Shown here piece by piece: positions 6,489 through 10,000 of a stretch of 10,000 bases of DNA. The translations under genes and the position numbers were made by a program. The notes beneath the pieces are model-generated. The model did not search any database, was not told where the DNA came from, and saw only the letters and a list, made by a program, of their open reading frames with translations. Every line of letters begins with the position of its first letter. Within the stretch, counting starts at the first letter, position 1. Source of the DNA: Rheinheimera sp. (GTDB taxonomy: Bacteria; Pseudomonadota; Gammaproteobacteria; Enterobacterales; Alteromonadaceae); the NCBI RefSeq assembly GCF_020217005.1, contig NZ_JAIWOI010000379.1, positions 1-10,000 on the forward strand, in the 5' to 3' direction.

Positions 6489-8330
6489 ATGCAAAGATTA
6501 ATGAAGCATCAGGTCGAACATAAACTTAACTTTATAGAACAGTACCTTCATGCACAAAACGCTGCGGACGGTTCGAAGATGGATGCGAATGCCAACGTAA
6601 CGCAAAAAAATATCGCCACACTGGAAGCGGAAATAATGAAAGATTATTTTATTCAAGTGAATCGAGCTCAGGTCAGTAAAAAAATATCTGAGCTTTTTGG
6701 TCAGGATTTAGCTTCAGAGTATGTGAGGCAAATTGAAGCTCATGAAATATACGTACATGATGAAACAAGCCTGAAGCCTTACTGTGTGTCTGTCACTATG
6801 TATCCGTTCCTTCGTGATGGATTAACCAAGCTGGGCGGCGAATCAAAAGCACCTCAACATCTCGAATCATTCTGCGGCTGCTTTGTTAACTTTGTTTTCG
6901 CTGTCAGTAGTCAATTCGCTGGTGCTGTCGCTACGGTTGAGTTCCTTACGTACTTTGATTATTTTGCCCGTAAGGACTACGGTGACAATTATCTCCATAC
7001 ACACCGCAAACAGGTTGAAAACCACCTTCAGCACGTGGTTTATGCATTAAATCAGCCTGCTGCTGCACGCGGTTATCAAAGCGTGTTCTGGAATATTTCT
7101 GTGTATGACTACTATTATTTTGACAGCATGTTTGGCAACTTTGTATTTCCGGACTTTGTAAAACCTGAATGGAGTTCAGTATCTGCTTTACAGGACTTCT
7201 TCCTGAACTGGTTTAATGCCGAACGAGAAAAAACAATCCTTACTTTCCCGGTTGTTACCGTTGCAATGCTCACTGAAAAGAGCGAAGGAAAAAGCCACTG
7301 CAAGGATCAGCATTTTGCTGAGAAAATGGCTCATCAACTTGCAGCGGGCAGCGCCTTTTTTGTTTATTTATCAGATAGTGCGGATTCGCTAGCCTCCTGC
7401 TGCCGCTTGAGAAGTGAAATCAGTGACAACACTTTTTCATACTCCCTTGGCGCAGGTGGTGTGGCAACAGGCTCCATCAACGTCATTACAATCAATATGA
7501 ACAGGTTGGTACAGGACAACAGAGATTTAGCCGAAGAAGTGACTAAAATTCATAAGTATCAGGTCGCTTACCGCAAACTGATGGAGGAATACCAAGCTGC
7601 AGGTTTAATGACAGTATATGACGCTGGTTTTATCAGCCTGGATAAACAGTTTCTGACCATAGGTATTAATGGCATGGTCGAAGCCGCTGAGTCTCAAGGC
7701 TTTGAAGCGAGTAATAATCCTGCTTACATTGACTTTGTCCAGCAAAAATTAAAAGTCATATTTGACGCGAATAAAGAAGCCAAAGCTCTTTATGGTTACC
7801 TGTTTAATACCGAATTTGTACCAGCGGAAAACCTTGGAATTAAAAATGCAAAATGGGATAAAGAAGACGGTTATTTTGTCCCAAGAGACTGTTACAACTC
7901 TTATTTTTATGTCGTTGAAGACAACAGCAGTAACGCGATAGATAAATTCCAGTTACATGGCAGAGCTTTACTGGATTATCTGGATGGCGGTTCTGCTTTG
8001 CATTTAAATCTGGATGAAAAATTAACAACCCAGGGATATATGCAGTTATTAAACATAGCCGCTCATACTGGCTGTAATTACTTCTGTATAAACGTAAAAA
8101 TCACTATCTGTAACCAGTGTGAAAAAATCGACAAGAGAACCTTAAACTCATGTCCACATTGTGGCAGTCACGATATAGATTATGGCACCAGAGTCATTGG
8201 CTACTTAAAACGAGTATCGTCTTTTAGCAAAGGCAGACGAACTGAGCATTCACTTCGTCACTACCACCGAAAACCGGCAGTGGCGATAAAAGCTGTCTCC
8301 CCCGCGATAGCCGAAATGGCAGAAGCCTGA
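6489..8330 (+). CDS. nrdD: Anaerobic (class III) ribonucleoside-triphosphate reductase, Bdellovibrio-type NrdD
   Basis: This oxygen-sensitive glycyl-radical enzyme reduces ribonucleotides to deoxyribonucleotides. The C-terminal end has a zinc-type site C541-N-Q-C544 and C555-P-H-C558, then T-R-V-I-G-Y-L-K-R, where G571 is the candidate radical glycine (E. coli has R-V-C-G-Y). In the N-terminal half, Y-V-H-D at 88-91 is followed by C99, which probably matches the E. coli active-site Cys79 region. Other notable cysteines are C129/C131 and the adjacent pair C304/C305. I see no ATP-cone motif at the N-terminus, and at 613 aa the protein is about 100 residues shorter than E. coli NrdD, so overall activity control by dATP may be absent. 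A basic tail of about 38 residues follows the radical site. AAGGGA (6476-6481) lies seven bases before the ATG, 16 bases after nrdG, so the two are co-transcribed. Confidence 0.93.
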   Translation: MQRLMKHQVEHKLNFIEQYLHAQNAADGSKMDANANVTQKNIATLEAEIMKDYFIQVNRAQVSKKISELFGQDLASEYVRQIEAHEIYVHDETSLKPYCVSVTMYPFLRDGLTKLGGESKAPQHLESFCGCFVNFVFAVSSQFAGAVATVEFLTYFDYFARKDYGDNYLHTHRKQVENHLQHVVYALNQPAAARGYQSVFWNISVYDYYYFDSMFGNFVFPDFVKPEWSSVSALQDFFLNWFNAEREKTILTFPVVTVAMLTEKSEGKSHCKDQHFAEKMAHQLAAGSAFFVYLSDSADSLASCCRLRSEISDNTFSYSLGAGGVATGSINVITINMNRLVQDNRDLAEEVTKIHKYQVAYRKLMEEYQAAGLMTVYDAGFISLDKQFLTIGINGMVEAAESQGFEASNNPAYIDFVQQKLKVIFDANKEAKALYGYLFNTEFVPAENLGIKNAKWDKEDGYFVPRDCYNSYFYVVEDNSSNAIDKFQLHGRALLDYLDGGSALHLNLDEKLTTQGYMQLLNIAAHTGCNYFCINVKITICNQCEKIDKRTLNSCPHCGSHDIDYGTRVIGYLKRVSSFSKGRRTEHSLRHYHRKPAVAIKAVSPAIAEMAEA

Positions 8331-8360
8331 TTTTTACTGCCCCTCTAAAAAACTACCTAC

Positions 8361-8388
8361 AAAGAGGCATCCTGCATGCCTCTTTTTT
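8361..8388 (+). terminator. Strong intrinsic terminator of the nrdGD operon
   Basis: A 10-bp stem pairs AAAGAGGCAT (8361-8370) with ATGCCTCTTT (8376-8385) around a CCTGC loop. A six-T run (8383-8388) overlaps the end of the right arm. It lies about 30 bases after the nrdD stop. Confidence 0.92.
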
Positions 8389-8472
8389 GTAGCAACCCAT
8401 TCCTTTTGTCTTGATAAACTGGGGTATGTCGATGAGTAGTCAGAACACTACAGAACTCCCCGAGGTACTTTC

Positions 8473-8877
8473 ATGAATATACAGAGTTATCAGGATTTAA
8501 TTACGGCAGCAAAGCAACAGCATGAACCACAGCGATTATTGTTGGTATTTGCAAAAGCCGAGCTACCCAATGGTTACACCGAAAGCCAACACAATAGCTT
8601 TCTGCGTGGTGAAGGCGGCACTTTAAACCCCGTGCTTTGCGTTGATAAATTGCCAGAAGAAATTGCTGAATTTGCGACACTCAGAAAAGAATCCGAAGAA
8701 ACCGGCTTCGACTGGGATATTGCTTTTGTATCCTCATTGGCCGGCCGTGGTGGTTTTCCGCCAAACAGTGATGAAGCCGAGCAACCACTTAAAATGATGT
8801 TAGCCAAAATTCAGTCTGGCATGATCGCAGACTTTCTGACATTTGATCGCTCAGGCGAACTCGTAGCTTTATTGTGA
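8473..8877 (+). CDS. Conserved small protein of unknown function
   Basis: The protein has 134 aa with no signal peptide or membrane segment, so it is probably cytoplasmic. The pattern includes Q-R-L-L-L-V-F-A-K-A-E-L-P near residues 20-32, E-G-G-T-L-N-P-V-L-C-V-D-K-L-P in the middle, and D-I-A-F-V-S-S-L-A-G-R-G-G then E-A-E-Q-P-L near 80-105. I recall similar short proteins in proteobacteria that carry the database name 'ribonucleotide reductase subunit alpha'. I see none of the catalytic cysteine or glycyl-radical motifs of any reductase, so that name should not be taken as function. It stands after the nrdD terminator with GAGG (8462-8465) seven bases before its ATG, so it is probably transcribed separately from nrdGD. 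The role is unknown. Confidence 0.82.
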   Translation: MNIQSYQDLITAAKQQHEPQRLLLVFAKAELPNGYTESQHNSFLRGEGGTLNPVLCVDKLPEEIAEFATLRKESEETGFDWDIAFVSSLAGRGGFPPNSDEAEQPLKMMLAKIQSGMIADFLTFDRSGELVALL

Positions 8878-8899
8878 AAGTACATAAACTGATTTTAAT
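8872..8899 (+). promoter_or_regulatory. Possible sigma-70 promoter for the HU gene
   Basis: TTGTGA (8872-8877) as a -35 and TTTAAT (8894-8899) as a -10 are separated by 16 bp, with matches of four and five bases out of six to the consensus. The pair begins in the last codons of the preceding gene. Plausible but weak; readthrough from upstream is equally possible. Confidence 0.3.
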
Positions 8900-8934
8900 C
8901 GTAATGGATAAAAACTTAATGGTTGGTGGCCAAG

Positions 8935-9207
8935 ATGAAAAAAGCACAACTCGTTGAAAAAATTGCTTTTGAAGCAGATATAACACTATCAGAAGCACGA
9001 GCAGCTCTTAACGCTTTGCTTTGTTCAATTACAACCGCATTAAAAGCAGGCGATAATGTCGCATTAGTCGGGTTCGGCACTTTTGAAAATAGAAAACGAG
9101 CTGCACGCTCAGGCCGTAACCCCAAAACTGGACAACCCATCCACATTGCGTCCTCCCATATCCCAGTATTTAAAGCTGGCAAGGTATTTAAAGATGCCAT
9201 TAGTTGA
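8935..9207 (+). CDS. HU-family DNA-binding protein
   Basis: HU proteins bind and bend DNA as dimers in the nucleoid. From the ATG at 8935 the protein is exactly 90 aa, the usual HU length, and begins M-K-K-A-Q-L-V-E-K-I-A like family members. The central G-F-G-T-F and the arm segment G-R-N-P-K-T-G-Q-P-I match conserved HU positions, ending in F-K-A-G-K-V-F-K-D-A. A TTG at 8923 in the same frame could add four residues but breaks the family alignment. The ribosome binding site is weak (GGTGG at 8925-8929, five bases upstream). It may be a secondary HU paralog rather than the main one, since neither usual hupA nor hupB neighbours are seen; this is inference. It follows the small unknown protein after 57 bases and I see no T-rich terminator after it. 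Confidence 0.92.
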   Translation: MKKAQLVEKIAFEADITLSEARAALNALLCSITTALKAGDNVALVGFGTFENRKRAARSGRNPKTGQPIHIASSHIPVFKAGKVFKDAIS

Positions 9208-9212
9208 TCTTC

Positions 9213-9235
9213 TGGCTACCGTCCTATTATAGCCA
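9213..9235 (+). other. Short hairpin after the HU gene
   Basis: TGGCTA (9213-9218) can pair with TAGCCA (9230-9235) around an 11-base loop. No T run follows, so it is not a convincing terminator. The remaining bases to 9348 show no clear promoter or gene. Confidence 0.25.
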
Positions 9236-9348
9236 TTGATATGCCCAGTGACACAGGAATGTGAGTTCATGCTCAGTGTATTGGAGTATACCCAAAAAAC
9301 TGATACCTGAACCTTAAAAGCATTAAAAAAACGGATGAACGCTGCTTT

Positions 9349-10000
9349 ATGAAATGGATATTCTTCTTACTTTGCCTATTTAATACTTCAATACCCTTTG
9401 CCACACCACTAAGTTTCTGCCAAGAATCTGATGCCGAGGCGCCGAATCTCGCAGACTACGATATTGGCCAACAAACTTACAAAGGTGTGCATGCCGCAGT
9501 TGTCGCACATGCACTAACTACTTTAAAAATTGATTTCACTATCAAGCGTCTGCCATGGCTCAGATGTATGCATGAAGCTCAATCAGGCAAATTTGACGGA
9601 ATTATAGGTATTGGTTGGTCGGGTGAGCGGGCTTTAATCTTTGACTTTCCTGGACTCTCGGAAGCCGAGCCGATGAAGCAATATAGTATAACCAGAGCCG
9701 ACTACTATATTTATTCAATAAAAGGTAACTCTCTAAGCTGGGATGGCTATGCACTTTCAGGCCTAAGATATGGTATCGCTGCACCCAAAGGCTATGTGGT
9801 GGAAACACTTTTAAAAAATTTGAATGCCCATAAAGAGCTTGATACTGGATTGGCCGTGAGTTTTGAGCTTTTAGTTAATAAACGTGTCGATGGCGTGGTA
9901 ATGACTGATAGTTCCGTAAACGCTCAATCATCCCAATACAAAGGTACAGAAATAGTGAAGATAACCCCTGCCTTTTATCAACAGCATCTTTATGTGGTGT
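9349..10000 (+). CDS. Periplasmic solute-binding-like protein (family 3 type), 3' end outside window
   Basis: An open frame runs without a stop for 217 codons to the window edge. Residues 1-18 form a signal peptide (K at 2, then W-I-F-F-L-L-C-L-F, probable cut after P-F-A). The segment from about 74, M-H-E-A-Q-S-G-K-F-D-G-I, followed by W-S-G-E-R-A and F-D-F-P-G, is the typical lobe of periplasmic binding proteins of the amino-acid type (Pfam SBP_bac_3). Later, G-L-R-Y-G-I-A-A-P-K-G-Y and L-V-N-K-R-V-D-G-V-V also fit that fold. No transporter genes are visible, so it could equally be a lone sensor-like binding protein, as is common in marine gammaproteobacteria; the ligand is unknown. The Shine-Dalgarno is poor (GGATGAA about ten bases upstream), but the signal peptide supports this start. 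Confidence 0.78.
   Translation, partial: MKWIFFLLCLFNTSIPFATPLSFCQESDAEAPNLADYDIGQQTYKGVHAAVVAHALTTLKIDFTIKRLPWLRCMHEAQSGKFDGIIGIGWSGERALIFDFPGLSEAEPMKQYSITRADYYIYSIKGNSLSWDGYALSGLRYGIAAPKGYVVETLLKNLNAHKELDTGLAVSFELLVNKRVDGVVMTDSSVNAQSSQYKGTEIVKITPAFYQQHLYVV

Noticed and set aside
8923..8934. TTG start adding four residues to the HU protein
   Set aside because: The ATG at 8935 gives the exact 90-aa HU length and the conserved N-terminus.
8916..9200. Long antisense open frame opposite the HU gene
   Set aside because: It mirrors the codon structure of a clear HU gene, and its protein resembles no family I know.

Overview
The window looks like a piece of a facultatively anaerobic gammaproteobacterial chromosome. 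The evidence is a narGHJI operon of the respiratory type followed by a NifM-like parvulin (an order I recall from pseudomonads), a marine-type 'alginate export' family outer-membrane porin, and an HU protein. GC content is moderate. I cannot fix the genus; an Alteromonadales/Chromatiales-type organism (Rheinheimera- or Alishewanella-like) is a guess. All genes I accept lie on the + strand.

Positions 1-3979: the nitrate respiration block. The window opens on the last codons of a probable narG, then narH (electron-transfer Fe-S subunit), narJ (assembly chaperone) and narI (membrane cytochrome b), packed with gaps of a few bases and good ribosome binding sites. A hairpin follows narI, then a cytoplasmic PpiC-type prolyl isomerase probably linked to Nar maturation, closed by a second hairpin. 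Positions 3980-5516: an outer-membrane porin preceded by a 7-2-7 inverted repeat of the NarL/NarP type and ended by a strong terminator.

Positions 5517-8388: an anaerobic (class III) ribonucleotide reductase operon in the order nrdG-nrdD, of a divergent type that resembles the Bdellovibrio-type NrdD and its paired activase. Its 5' region is the most informative part of the window. It holds a 7-2-7 NarL/NarP-like site, a perfect FNR consensus palindrome, and two NrdR-like boxes starting 31 bp apart. From this I infer that the operon is switched on by anaerobiosis, adjusted by nitrate or nitrite, and repressed by NrdR when dNTPs are abundant. A strong terminator closes it.

Positions 8389-10000: a small conserved protein of unknown function, an HU-family nucleoid protein, and the first 217 codons of a periplasmic solute-binding-like protein that runs off the window.

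The common theme is anaerobic life on nitrate: Nar supplies the respiratory chain, the porin may supply outer-membrane permeability under the same signal, and NrdDG supplies deoxyribonucleotides without oxygen. I saw no rRNA, tRNA, CRISPR array, insertion sequence or phage gene.
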